A stretch of 64,000 bases of DNA from Flavobacterium daejeonense DSM 17708 (lineage in GTDB: Bacteria > Bacteroidota > Bacteroidia > Flavobacteriales > Flavobacteriaceae), in assembly GCF_000425425.1 (NCBI RefSeq), contig NZ_AUDK01000001.1, positions 186,001-250,000 on the forward strand, in the 5' to 3' direction. The notes under the pieces were generated by a model that was not told the DNA's origin, made no database searches, and saw nothing but the letters and a program-made list of their open reading frames with translations. The number at the start of each line of letters is the position of its first letter. Position 1 is the first letter of the stretch. The translations under genes were made by a program, and so were the position numbers. Shown piece after piece: positions 8,572-16,175 of this stretch.

Positions 8572-9759
8572 TTACTCTAGAATTACTTGTTTGTCTTTTA
8601 TTTCATAGTTTTTAATAATTTTAAAATTTTTAATACTCTTTAATATTTCGTCTAAGGATTGGTTTTTCCTTAACACTCCATCGAAAATTTCGTTTTCGAT
8701 TGCTTTATTTTTGAAAGTAAAATCAAAATCATACCAACGTGATAATACTTTCATCATGTCTCTGAGGGTAATTTTCTCAAAACTAAACACACCTTCTTTC
8801 CAGGAAATCTCATTGTACACATCGATATTTTTCACCAATGCATTATTAGTTTTCAAATCGAGTTTTAATTGTTGGTTGGGCGCTAATCTTTGTTTTCCAT
8901 TTTCCATATTCACATCCACCTTTCCTTCAACCAAAGTGGTGTAACTATTCGTTTCATCTTTATAAGCTTTAATATTAAATTGAGTACCAATAACATCAAC
9001 TTCCTGTTTACGGCTTAAAACTTTAAAATGAGCCCCTTTATGCATCGTACTTGGCGACACATCGAAATAAGCTTCTCCGTAAACCAATTCTACTGCTCTT
9101 GTTTTTCCTTCAACAAAGGCTACCGGAAATTTCAATTGGGTCTCCGAATTCAACCAAACCCGTGTTCCATCCGATAAGGTAATGCTGAATTTTCCGCCTC
9201 GTGGAATAGTCAGATAATTATAAACCACCTTAACAGTGCTGCTTTTATTAGACGCATAAATCAAAGCTTCGCCATTGCATTTGGCATTTTGTGTTTGCAA
9301 AGAAGTTCCGTTTACCAACACAATTTGCTTTCCATTGCTTAAAGTAAGCGTCGCTTTATCCGTTCCCGGTTTTAGTGAATTAGTATTTTGTTTAACTATT
9401 GCCGGCGTAACTTCCATTTGTTTTTGAGAAACGATATCCTTGAAGAAATAAGCTGTAGTTAAGATTCCGATAAAAAGGGCTGCCGCTGCCGCATATTTTA
9501 CAAAACGGGATTTCTTTTTAAAATCTAGTTCAGGTCTCTTTTTAGAAATCGCCAATATTTCATTCTTAATACGTACAGCATCTGCCTCATTCATTAATGG
9601 TTTTTCATTTAAAATAGCCAAAACCTCCTCCACAGTTGGTAGTTGATTGGAATCAGTCAAACTTTGAAAATAACGCACCACTTCATCAACCTCCTTTGGA
9701 GAGCATTGATTCAGAATGAACTTTTTTAACAAATTTTGAATGTGAATATCGTGTTGCAT
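8572..9759 (-). CDS. FecR-family anti-sigma factor
   Basis: This 395-residue protein has an N-terminal cytoplasmic sigma-binding part (about 1-85), one membrane helix (about 89-105), a periplasmic FecR domain (LTIPRGGKFSITLSDGTRVW onward) and a C-terminal DUF4974-like domain (VLSRWYDFDFTFKNKAIENE). This is the usual Bacteroidetes FecR architecture. It should hold the ECF sigma factor encoded upstream inactive until the STN domain of the SusC protein signals substrate. It lies 91 bp upstream of susC on the same strand. Confidence 0.93.
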   Translation of the reverse strand: MQHDIHIQNLLKKFILNQCSPKEVDEVVRYFQSLTDSNQLPTVEEVLAILNEKPLMNEADAVRIKNEILAISKKRPELDFKKKSRFVKYAAAAALFIGILTTAYFFKDIVSQKQMEVTPAIVKQNTNSLKPGTDKATLTLSNGKQIVLVNGTSLQTQNAKCNGEALIYASNKSSTVKVVYNYLTIPRGGKFSITLSDGTRVWLNSETQLKFPVAFVEGKTRAVELVYGEAYFDVSPSTMHKGAHFKVLSRKQEVDVIGTQFNIKAYKDETNSYTTLVEGKVDVNMENGKQRLAPNQQLKLDLKTNNALVKNIDVYNEISWKEGVFSFEKITLRDMMKVLSRWYDFDFTFKNKAIENEIFDGVLRKNQSLDEILKSIKNFKIIKNYEIKDKQVILE

Positions 9760-9812
9760 AATAAACGTTCTTATATATAATACAGATGAAAAATATAAAA
9801 GTACTACTCCAT

Positions 9813-9849
9813 GTTATTATTTTTTTTGAAAAACAAAAAAAATAATAAC
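9813..9849. terminator. A/T-only perfect inverted repeat between sigma and anti-sigma genes
   Basis: Fifteen bases at 9813-9827 pair perfectly with 9835-9849 around a 7-nt loop. The stem ends in eight consecutive A/T pairs. It lies in the 157-bp gap between the sigma factor stop and the FecR start. It could attenuate transcription between them or be incidental A/T structure. Confidence 0.4.
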
Positions 9850-9916
9850 AAAACATAAGTAATACGAAAAAATAAAAAATAAAAAAAAGAAAATAAACCC
9901 AATAATCAGGAGTCGA

Positions 9917-10543
9917 TTATTCTAACCAACGAGAGGAAATAAGGGTAATTAAAAGCGTAACATCGCCATGAGTTTCCAAAAAATTTCTAATCTCTGCCAA
10001 AGCCTTACTCATCTGACCTTTTACAGTACTTACAGAGATATTTAATTCTTTACTAATTTCCTCGTAACTCATTTCTTGATTACGGGACATTTCAAAAATC
10101 ATTCTGCGTTTAGGCGGTAATTGTTCTATTGCCTGAGTTCTTATCGCTTCATAATCTGCTTCGGCAATAGTATCCTCAATAGGACTATATGATTTTTGAC
10201 TGGTATAAAACACTTCTTCTTTCAGCTTATCACTGTTCGCTACTTTACTGATAAGATTAAATGTTAGATTTCGTGTTATGGTAAACACATAAGATTTAAA
10301 AGACAAGTCCGGATTAAGGCGGTCCCGGTGCAGCCAGATATTTAAAAATACATCCTGAACGATTTCTTCAGCAAGCGCATTATTTTTAAGCATGCTCAAA
10401 CTATAAGCATAAACATCATTACAAAATATATTAAAAAGCTCACTGAAGGCTTTTTCATTTCCTCCAATGAGTTCTAAAATCAACAACTTATTATTAATTC
10501 CCTTTGTTTCTGACATTTTGCAACTCGCCTTTTCCATTATCAA
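9917..10543 (-). CDS. ECF-type RNA polymerase sigma-70 factor (Bacteroidetes FecR-linked group)
   Basis: This frame of up to 208 residues has region 2 at about 32-98 (ELFNIFCNDVYAYSLSM, IVQDVFLNIWLHRDRL, SYVFTITRNLTFNL) and region 4 at about 137-190 (QLPPKRRMIFEMSR, MSYEEISKELNISVSTVKGQ). It heads the sigma/FecR/SusC/SusD unit and probably directs transcription of it. The start is uncertain: ATG codons at residues 1, 3 and 10 are all possible, and no ribosome binding site decides between them. Confidence 0.92.
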   Translation of the reverse strand: MIMEKASCKMSETKGINNKLLILELIGGNEKAFSELFNIFCNDVYAYSLSMLKNNALAEEIVQDVFLNIWLHRDRLNPDLSFKSYVFTITRNLTFNLISKVANSDKLKEEVFYTSQKSYSPIEDTIAEADYEAIRTQAIEQLPPKRRMIFEMSRNQEMSYEEISKELNISVSTVKGQMSKALAEIRNFLETHGDVTLLITLISSRWLE

Positions 10544-10786
10544 ACTACTGATTTGCTACAAATTCACTTCTTTTGAATTAGAATTCTTATTTTCAAGCTT
10601 TATCATTGCTAATATAACAATTTCAACCACATCACTAATTAAAAGAAAGTTTTAATTCCAAAAAAAACAACAAATAACAAATTTTCACAAAAAAAGTAAC
10701 TATCAAATATTGCATTAACCAAATTCAAAACTATTTTCCCCTATTTAATGACTATCTTAGCAAGATTAAATTTTTAAAAAAGTAAC

Positions 10787-11368
10787 ATGCCTTTGATTAT
10801 AGACAGTATTGAAAAACATGTTTTGCTCACTCCCGAAGAAAAAGAGCTTTTTGCAAGCAAACTCGAAATACAACAACACAAAGCCAAGACTATTTTGTTA
10901 AGTCCGGGCGAAATTTGTCAATATTCCTATTTTGTAAATTCGGGTGTTTTAAGAAGTTTTAACATCAACGATAATATTGTGGAACATGTATTGCAATTTG
11001 CCTGCAAAGGCTGGTGGATTGGTGACATGTACAGCCTTATTTCGCAAAAACCCGGCAATCTGTTCATTGAAGTTTTAGAAGACGCTGAATTGGTTTTACT
11101 TTCCAAAGAAAATCAGGAACAACTGTATATCGAAATTCCAAAACTGGAACGTTTTTTCAGAATTCTTATCGAAAATTCATTAGTTGCGCATCAGGAACGC
11201 CTGATGGATAATTTAAGTTTATCAGCCGAAGAACGCTTTGATAAATTTTGCAAAAGATACCCGGATTTAATGCAAAAAATTCCTCAGAAACAAATTGCTT
11301 CCTATATAGGTGTCACACCGGAATTTTTCAGTAAAATGAAATCCCGAATGCTCAAAAACAAAATCTGA
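10787..11368 (+). CDS. Crp/Fnr-family transcriptional regulator
   Basis: This 193-residue protein has an N-terminal cyclic-nucleotide-binding-like beta-roll (about 20-120: ILLSPGEICQYSYFVNSGVLRS, ending ELVLLSKENQ), a dimerisation helix (FFRILIENSLVAHQERLM) and a short C-terminal helix-turn-helix (QKQIASYIGVTPEFFSKMKSRM). This compact form is common in Bacteroidetes. No cysteine pattern of an oxygen-sensing Fnr is visible. It lies immediately upstream of the palindrome at 11376-11391 and the pirin operon, and is the best candidate to bind that palindrome and the copy before the YceI gene. Confidence 0.9.
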   Translation: MPLIIDSIEKHVLLTPEEKELFASKLEIQQHKAKTILLSPGEICQYSYFVNSGVLRSFNINDNIVEHVLQFACKGWWIGDMYSLISQKPGNLFIEVLEDAELVLLSKENQEQLYIEIPKLERFFRILIENSLVAHQERLMDNLSLSAEERFDKFCKRYPDLMQKIPQKQIASYIGVTPEFFSKMKSRMLKNKI

Positions 11369-11375
11369 ATACTTT

Positions 11376-11421
11376 CTTAACCTAGGTTAAGCACAAAAGG
11401 CCTTCTATGGTTGTAAATTTG
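11376..11421 (+). promoter_or_regulatory. Palindromic operator plus -7 box of the pirin operon
   Basis: CTTAACCTAGGTTAAG (11376-11391) is a perfect palindrome. It is followed after exactly 22 bp by TAAATTTG (11414-11421), a perfect match to the Bacteroidetes TAnnTTTG box. The same operator, with one base changed, and the same box at the same spacing precede the YceI gene at 15364-15409. The operator centre is about 40 bp before the expected transcription start, where class II Crp-type activators bind. Confidence 0.75.
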
Positions 11422-11460
11422 TAAGGTAATAATTTAACAACTAATAAAAACACATACATT

Positions 11461-12177
11461 ATGGCAACTACAGTTTTACATAAAGCAGACACAAGAGGAC
11501 ACGCTAATCACGGATGGTTAAACGCTTATCATAGTTTTAGTTTTGGCAGCTGGTACAATCCCGACAGAGTACATTTTGGAGCACTTCGTGTTTTGAACGA
11601 CGATACCATTGCTGCCGGAATGGGTTTTGGAACACATCCGCATGACAACATGGAAATCATCACCATCCCTTTTGAAGGCGATTTGGCTCACAAAGACAGC
11701 ATGGGAAATGCCGCCACCATTAAAAGCGGTGACGTTCAGGTGATGAGTGCCGGAACCGGAATTCAACACAGCGAATTCAATCCTAATCACGACCAGCAAA
11801 CCAAATTATTCCAAATTTGGCTGTTCCCAAAAATGCGCAATGTAACACCACGTTACCAACAAATTACCTTAGACAAATCTTTAGAAAAAAATGATTTTGC
11901 ACAAATTTTATCTCCAAATCCAGAGGATGCCGGCGTTTGGATTCATCAGGATGCCTGGTTTTATTTAAGTGATTTTGACAAAGATTTTTCAAAAAAACTA
12001 AGCTTACAAAAAGCCGATAATGGTTTTTATATTATCAATATTGAAGGTAAAATTGAAGTAAATGGTGAAAAATTAGAAAAAAGAGATGCCATCGGTCTTT
12101 GGAAAACTCCTGAAATAGAAATCAAAGCCACTACAGCAGCTAAATTTTTAGTGATGGAAATCCCGATGAATTACTAA
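11461..12177 (+). CDS. Pirin-family bicupin protein
   Basis: This 238-residue protein has two cupin domains. The metal site of the N-terminal cupin is intact: His59 and His61 (GTHPHDNMEI), then His103 and Glu105 (GIQHSEFN). The start HKADTRGHANHGWLNAYHSFSF is typical of the YhhW-like pirin group, some members of which have quercetin 2,3-dioxygenase activity. The physiological role is usually redox or electrophile related but unproven. It is first in a tight operon with an acetyltransferase, an OsmC-like and a ferredoxin-like gene, which points to stress or redox response. Confidence 0.92.
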   Translation: MATTVLHKADTRGHANHGWLNAYHSFSFGSWYNPDRVHFGALRVLNDDTIAAGMGFGTHPHDNMEIITIPFEGDLAHKDSMGNAATIKSGDVQVMSAGTGIQHSEFNPNHDQQTKLFQIWLFPKMRNVTPRYQQITLDKSLEKNDFAQILSPNPEDAGVWIHQDAWFYLSDFDKDFSKKLSLQKADNGFYIINIEGKIEVNGEKLEKRDAIGLWKTPEIEIKATTAAKFLVMEIPMNY

Positions 12178-12188
12178 ATAAAAGAATA

Positions 12189-12473
12189 ATGGAAGAAGTT
12201 TTAGGTGTAGAATACAACGACAAAAAAGGCTATTTTTATGTAAAAATAAATGATAGTATTGAAGCAAAAATGACGTTTGTTTTTGCAGGACCTCACAAAA
12301 TCATTATCGATCACACCGAAGTAAATCCGGGACACAACGGAAAAAACTTTGGAAAAAGAATGGTTGAAAAAGCGGTTTCATTTGCCCGTGAAAAAAACCT
12401 AAAAATTCTTCCATTGTGTCCATTTGCGAAAAAAGTTTTTGACAAAACACCTGAATACAACGATGTTTTGTAA
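12189..12473 (+). CDS. Small GNAT-like N-acetyltransferase (YidJ/COG2388 type)
   Basis: This 94-residue protein has the compact GNAT pattern of this group: DHTEVNPGHNGKNFGKRMV (acetyl-CoA-binding loop), AVSFAREKNLKILPLCPFAK and a C-terminal hydrophobic pocket. It begins 11 bp after the pirin stop, so it is part of that operon. The substrate is unknown. Confidence 0.85.
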   Translation: MEEVLGVEYNDKKGYFYVKINDSIEAKMTFVFAGPHKIIIDHTEVNPGHNGKNFGKRMVEKAVSFAREKNLKILPLCPFAKKVFDKTPEYNDVL

Positions 12474-12505
12474 ACAGTATAAAAATTCATTTATTAAAGT
12501 TTGAC

Positions 12506-12913
12506 ATGAAGAATTTACTAGAAAAAGATATTGTTGGAAACATTGGCACACAAAAATATTTGTGTACCATTTCCTGGCGCAATGGACAACTCATCATGGA
12601 TGAACCCGAAAACAATGGAGGGAAAGATTTAGGACCTGATCCATTTTCGGCACTTTTAGCTTCTTTGGCCAGTTGCACACTCGCTACTTTGCGCATGTAC
12701 ATTGACCGTAAAGATTGGAATATTCCAGAAATCAATGTTCGCATTAACGCTGCTCAGGAATTAGATGGTGAATTTGAAACTGTTTTTTCCAGACATATTT
12801 CTTTTTCAACTGAAATTACTCCCGAACAAAAGGAACGACTGGCAATAATTGCAGACAAATGCCCTGTTTCTAAAATATTAAAAGGAAAAGTAACTATTAA
12901 TACCCAACTGTAA
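12506..12913 (+). CDS. OsmC-family protein
   Basis: This 135-residue protein has the OsmC fold pattern: an N-terminal beta region (WRNGQLIMDEPENNGGKDLG), the helix with the first conserved cysteine (ALLASLASCTLATLRMYIDRK, Cys57) and the second cysteine in ADKCPVSKIL (Cys119). This Cys pair serves in thiol-dependent reduction of organic peroxides in characterised OsmC/Ohr members. It lies third in the pirin operon, supporting an oxidative-stress role. Confidence 0.9.
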   Translation: MKNLLEKDIVGNIGTQKYLCTISWRNGQLIMDEPENNGGKDLGPDPFSALLASLASCTLATLRMYIDRKDWNIPEINVRINAAQELDGEFETVFSRHISFSTEITPEQKERLAIIADKCPVSKILKGKVTINTQL

Positions 12914-12915
12914 TC

Positions 12916-13143
12916 ATGGATCCAAAAAACATTACTAAGGAGTACACTAATGGTGAAGTGACCATTGTATGGCAATCGGCTAAATGCATCCATTCCGGAA
13001 ATTGTGCCCGCAACAATCCTGACGTTTTCCAACCCAGAGAAAAACCCTGGATTAAACCCGAAGCTTCTTCTTCCGAAAAAATAATCGAAACCGTAAACAA
13101 ATGCCCTTCGGGAGCTTTGACCTATTTTTTGAACAAAAAATAA
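12916..13143 (+). CDS. Mono-cluster ferredoxin-like protein (Fer4_19 / YjdI type)
   Basis: This 75-residue protein carries CIHSGNCARNNPDVF (Cys24, Cys30) and NKCPSGAL (Cys63), the core of the divergent 4Fe-4S mono-cluster family often linked to OsmC and GNAT genes. Only three cysteines are present, so a fourth ligand, perhaps His27, would be needed for a 4Fe-4S cluster; this is inference. The start is 2 bp after the OsmC stop, indicating translational coupling. It is the last gene of the operon. Confidence 0.85.
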   Translation: MDPKNITKEYTNGEVTIVWQSAKCIHSGNCARNNPDVFQPREKPWIKPEASSSEKIIETVNKCPSGALTYFLNKK

Positions 13144-13160
13144 ATCTTTTTCAATCCTAA

Positions 13161-13193
13161 AAAAGCGTTACTCAAGGTGACGCTTTATTTATT
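13161..13193 (+). terminator. Terminator of the pirin operon
   Basis: AAAGCGT and ACGCTTT form a stem around an 11-nt loop (13162-13186), followed by an A/T-rich run with T stretches. It lies 18 bp after the last gene of the operon. Confidence 0.65.
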
Positions 13194-13277
13194 TTTACCG
13201 ATAAAGAAAAGATAAATACTGTTTTTGCAAATTTTTAAGAAGACAATATTTAATTTTGATTCAGAAAAAAATCATTT

Positions 13278-13952
13278 ATGAAACTACTTATCGTTGAAGA
13301 CGAACCACATCTTTTATCCATCATACGAAGAGGACTTTCGGAAAACGATAATGAAGTAAGCGTTGCTCAAAACGGAACAACTGCTTTAGAAATGATTTTA
13401 AACGAAGATTTTGATGTGGTTATTCTGGATATCATGTTACCGGACATTAACGGAATTGAAATTTGCAAAAAACTCCGTGCCGAAAAAAACTTTGTTCCCA
13501 TCCTGCTTTTAACCGCTTTAGGGACTACTGAAAACATTGTGACGGGACTCAATTCGGGAGCCGATGATTATTTGGTAAAACCTTTTAAATTCACCGAATT
13601 AGAAGCCCGAATCGCTGCTTTGGCCAGAAGATCCAACCAGAAACACCAACCCAATAGTCTGATTCAGATTGACGATTTGGAAATTGACAATCGTGCTAAA
13701 TCGGTAAAAAGAAATGGCGAAGTCATTCAGTTAACCGCCAAAGAATTCAAATTATTACAATATTTAGCCAATAATCCTGAAATTATTTTGTCCCGGGAAC
13801 AAATTCTCGACAATGTCTGGGGCATCAGTTTTGACATGAACACGAATGTAGTTGATGTATATATCAACTATTTAAGAAATAAAATAGACAAACCCTTTCA
13901 AAACAAATTAATCCACACCATCAAAGGTTTAGGTTACATTTTAAAACCCTAA
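13278..13952 (+). CDS. OmpR-type response regulator
   Basis: This 224-residue regulator has a receiver domain with phospho-acceptor Asp51 (VVILDIMLPD), acidic pair VEDE and Lys101 (LVKPFKF). Its C-terminal winged-helix domain includes LTAKEFKLLQYLANNPE and HTIKGLGYIL. It is followed after 3 bp by a histidine kinase gene, its evident partner. The stimulus is not apparent. It lies between two gene groups with the shared palindromic operator, but no copy of the operator precedes it. Confidence 0.94.
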   Translation: MKLLIVEDEPHLLSIIRRGLSENDNEVSVAQNGTTALEMILNEDFDVVILDIMLPDINGIEICKKLRAEKNFVPILLLTALGTTENIVTGLNSGADDYLVKPFKFTELEARIAALARRSNQKHQPNSLIQIDDLEIDNRAKSVKRNGEVIQLTAKEFKLLQYLANNPEIILSREQILDNVWGISFDMNTNVVDVYINYLRNKIDKPFQNKLIHTIKGLGYILKP

Positions 13953-13955
13953 TTT

Positions 13956-15332
13956 ATGCAAATCAGAAAGAAAATAACCATTACTTATATTGCCCTTTCG
14001 GGTTTCAGTACCTTGCTGCTTTGCATTGTTATTTTTTCTCTTTTTAAGCAAAACAACCAATATTATTTCATCAAAAGACTTCAGGATCGAGCCAAAATTG
14101 CTTCATCTGCCTATTATCAGAAAAATCTTGTGCATCAGGATTATTTCAAAGATTTCAAAAAAAAGGGCTTAGAAGAACTAGTTGAAGAAAAAGATTTTGT
14201 ACTGAAAGTAAGCAGTAAAAACACTTTTGAATACAACACTGATTTACATCTTCCGCCGGAATTTTACCATACTATTATGAAAAAAGGTTCCAGCTGGACT
14301 GAGGAAAATCATCGTTATTATTACGGACAAATTTTTAGCGAAGGCAACCAAAGGCACATTGTAATTGTAACTGCCATAGACCGTCGCGGAAGTACCAGTA
14401 TAATTTACATTTTGCAGATATTAATTTTTGGAGGAATTGGTTTTATCATAGTCGCTTACTTTTTTGGAAAATTTTTAGCCCGAAGGGTAATCAATCCGAT
14501 TGCCCGAATCACTAATGAAGTACATCGTATTAGCGCTTCTAATTTGCACAACAGACTAGCGGATGCCGAAGGTAACGACGAAATTTCAGATTTAACGAAA
14601 ACCTTCAACGACATGCTCGACCGACTGGAAACTTCGTTCGAAATTCAGGCTAATTTTATCAACAATGCTTCGCATGAACTCAAAACACCAATTACGACTA
14701 TTATTGCCGAAACGGAAATCATGCTTTTGAAAGAAAGAAAAACCGAAGAATACATCTATTCTTTGGAAAACATCAACAAGCAGGCTTCAAAACTGGGAAA
14801 TCTTACTGAAAGTCTTTTAAAATTGACTCAAACCGGCTACGACGGAAGGAAACAGGTTTTAGATATGGGTCGGATTGACGAAATTCTTTTAGAAGTAAAA
14901 GCTTCTATCGACACTCTTTTTCCAGATAATCGCGTGAATATCAAACTAAACAACATTCCGGAAGACGACACGCTTTTGACCATTCCCTGCAACAGACCGC
15001 TGTTGGAATTGGCTTTAAATAATATCATTTCCAATGCCGTGAAATATTCGGATAACGATGAAGTTTTTGTCAATCTTTCGGTAGACAAAACGAAAATTAA
15101 AATCGCCATTACCGATATTGGAATTGGAATTCCTCCGGAAGATATTCCTTATCTTTATGAACCTTTTTTTAGAGGAAAAATTGCCTCAAAATACAACGGT
15201 TACGGATTGGGTTTACCTTTAGCTATGAAAATTATCCGCATGCATAATGGCGAACTTCAAATACAATCGGAAACCGGAAAAGGAACAGTTGTAAATATTA
15301 CTTTCGAAAAAAGCAATCTTAAAAACGCTTAG
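13956..15332 (+). CDS. Sensor histidine kinase
   Basis: This 458-residue membrane kinase has TM1 at about 9-30, a periplasmic sensor of about 115 residues, TM2 at about 149-170, a HAMP linker (about 171-223), an H-box NNASHELKTPITTI with His240, an N-box (NNIISNAVKYS), and G-boxes (ITDIGIGIPPED, GYGLGLPLAMKI). It should phosphorylate the response regulator encoded 3 bp upstream. The architecture resembles heavy-metal or envelope-stress sensors, but the ligand cannot be inferred. Confidence 0.94.
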   Translation: MQIRKKITITYIALSGFSTLLLCIVIFSLFKQNNQYYFIKRLQDRAKIASSAYYQKNLVHQDYFKDFKKKGLEELVEEKDFVLKVSSKNTFEYNTDLHLPPEFYHTIMKKGSSWTEENHRYYYGQIFSEGNQRHIVIVTAIDRRGSTSIIYILQILIFGGIGFIIVAYFFGKFLARRVINPIARITNEVHRISASNLHNRLADAEGNDEISDLTKTFNDMLDRLETSFEIQANFINNASHELKTPITTIIAETEIMLLKERKTEEYIYSLENINKQASKLGNLTESLLKLTQTGYDGRKQVLDMGRIDEILLEVKASIDTLFPDNRVNIKLNNIPEDDTLLTIPCNRPLLELALNNIISNAVKYSDNDEVFVNLSVDKTKIKIAITDIGIGIPPEDIPYLYEPFFRGKIASKYNGYGLGLPLAMKIIRMHNGELQIQSETGKGTVVNITFEKSNLKNA

Positions 15333-15363
15333 AAAAGCTAATTTTCAAAAGATTACTTTATTT

Positions 15364-15409
15364 CTTAACCTAGATTAAGTGTTTCAATAATAGTGTCGCT
15401 GTAAATTTG
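15364..15409 (+). promoter_or_regulatory. Palindromic operator plus -7 box of the YceI gene
   Basis: CTTAACCTAGATTAAG (15364-15379) matches the pirin operator at 15 of 16 positions. After 22 bp it is followed by TAAATTTG (15402-15409), exactly as at the pirin promoter. Identical sequence and geometry at two promoters 4 kb apart supports a shared activator. Confidence 0.75.
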
Positions 15410-15446
15410 TTTTATCAAATTAAAACAACAATAAAAACATATAATT

Positions 15447-15974
15447 ATGGCAACTACAAAATGGGCAATTGACGCTACACACTCAGAAATTGGTTTTAAA
15501 GTAAAACACATGATGTTTACTAATGTTTCCGGAAAATTCAACGATTACGAAGCTACTATTTCGACAGAAGATGATAACTTCGAGAATGCCAATATTGAAT
15601 TTGAAGCCAACATCGATTCGATTAGCACCAATAATACCGACAGAGACAACCACCTGAAAAGTGGTGACTTTTTTGATGCTGAAAACCATCCAAAACTGAC
15701 TTTCAAAGCGACTTCATTTACTAAAAACGGTGACGATTATGAAATTGCAGGCGATTTAAGTTTGAGAGGAATAACCAAATCAGTTACACTTCCGGCTGAA
15801 TTCAGCGGATTGATGAAAGATCCTTGGGGAAACACCAAAGCCGGATTGAACATTTCCGGAAAAATAAATCGTAAAAACTGGGGATTAAACTGGAATTCGG
15901 CTTTAGAAACCGGAGGCGTTTTAGTGGGAGAAGACGTTAAATTGAGCATCGAATTGCAATTGGTAAAACTATAA
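15447..15974 (+). CDS. YceI-family protein
   Basis: This 175-residue lipocalin-like protein starts TKWAIDATHSEIGFKVKHMMFTNVSG and contains the repeated strands of the YceI beta-barrel (DFFDAENHPKLTFKATSF, GDLSLRGITKSVTLP, GLNISGKINRKNWGLNWN). YceI proteins bind isoprenoid-type ligands such as polyprenyl pyrophosphates or quinones and are often acid- or redox-stress induced. No signal peptide is visible, so it is probably cytoplasmic. It shares promoter architecture with the pirin operon. Confidence 0.93.
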   Translation: MATTKWAIDATHSEIGFKVKHMMFTNVSGKFNDYEATISTEDDNFENANIEFEANIDSISTNNTDRDNHLKSGDFFDAENHPKLTFKATSFTKNGDDYEIAGDLSLRGITKSVTLPAEFSGLMKDPWGNTKAGLNISGKINRKNWGLNWNSALETGGVLVGEDVKLSIELQLVKL

Positions 15975-16003
15975 ATTGATTTCAAACCTTATTGATTCAT
16001 TCG

Positions 16004-16047
16004 AAAAACCACTTCACTTTTCAAAGAGTGAGGTGGTTTTCTTTTTC
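16004..16047 (+). terminator. Terminator of the YceI gene
   Basis: AAAACCACTTCACT and AGTGAGGTGGTTTT form a strong stem (16005-16018 with 16027-16040), followed by CTTTTTCT. Confidence 0.85.
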
Positions 16048-16086
16048 TCAAAATTTATGATTTTCAAAAAATCCTAAAAAAAACAT

Positions 16087-16094
16087 TACTTTTG
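16087..16094 (+). promoter_or_regulatory. -7 box of fabD
   Basis: TACTTTTG is a perfect TAnnTTTG match, 82 bp before the fabD start. A dispersed repeat at 16130-16153 falls inside the predicted leader. Confidence 0.6.
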
Positions 16095-16129
16095 CATCCC
16101 GATTGACTAATTTTCAATCTTTAAATAAT

Positions 16130-16153
16130 GTCACCCTGAGCACAGTCGAAGGG
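16130..16153. repeat. Short intergenic repeat of the CACCCTGAG...CAGTCGAAGGG type
   Basis: The stretch GTCACCCTGAGCACAGTCGA plus AGGG has GC content above its surroundings and the half-palindromic ends (CCCT / AGGG) seen in dispersed flavobacterial intergenic repeats. It lies within the presumed fabD leader. Confidence 0.4.
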
Positions 16154-16175
16154 CAAATTTTTAAATTAAAAAAAT

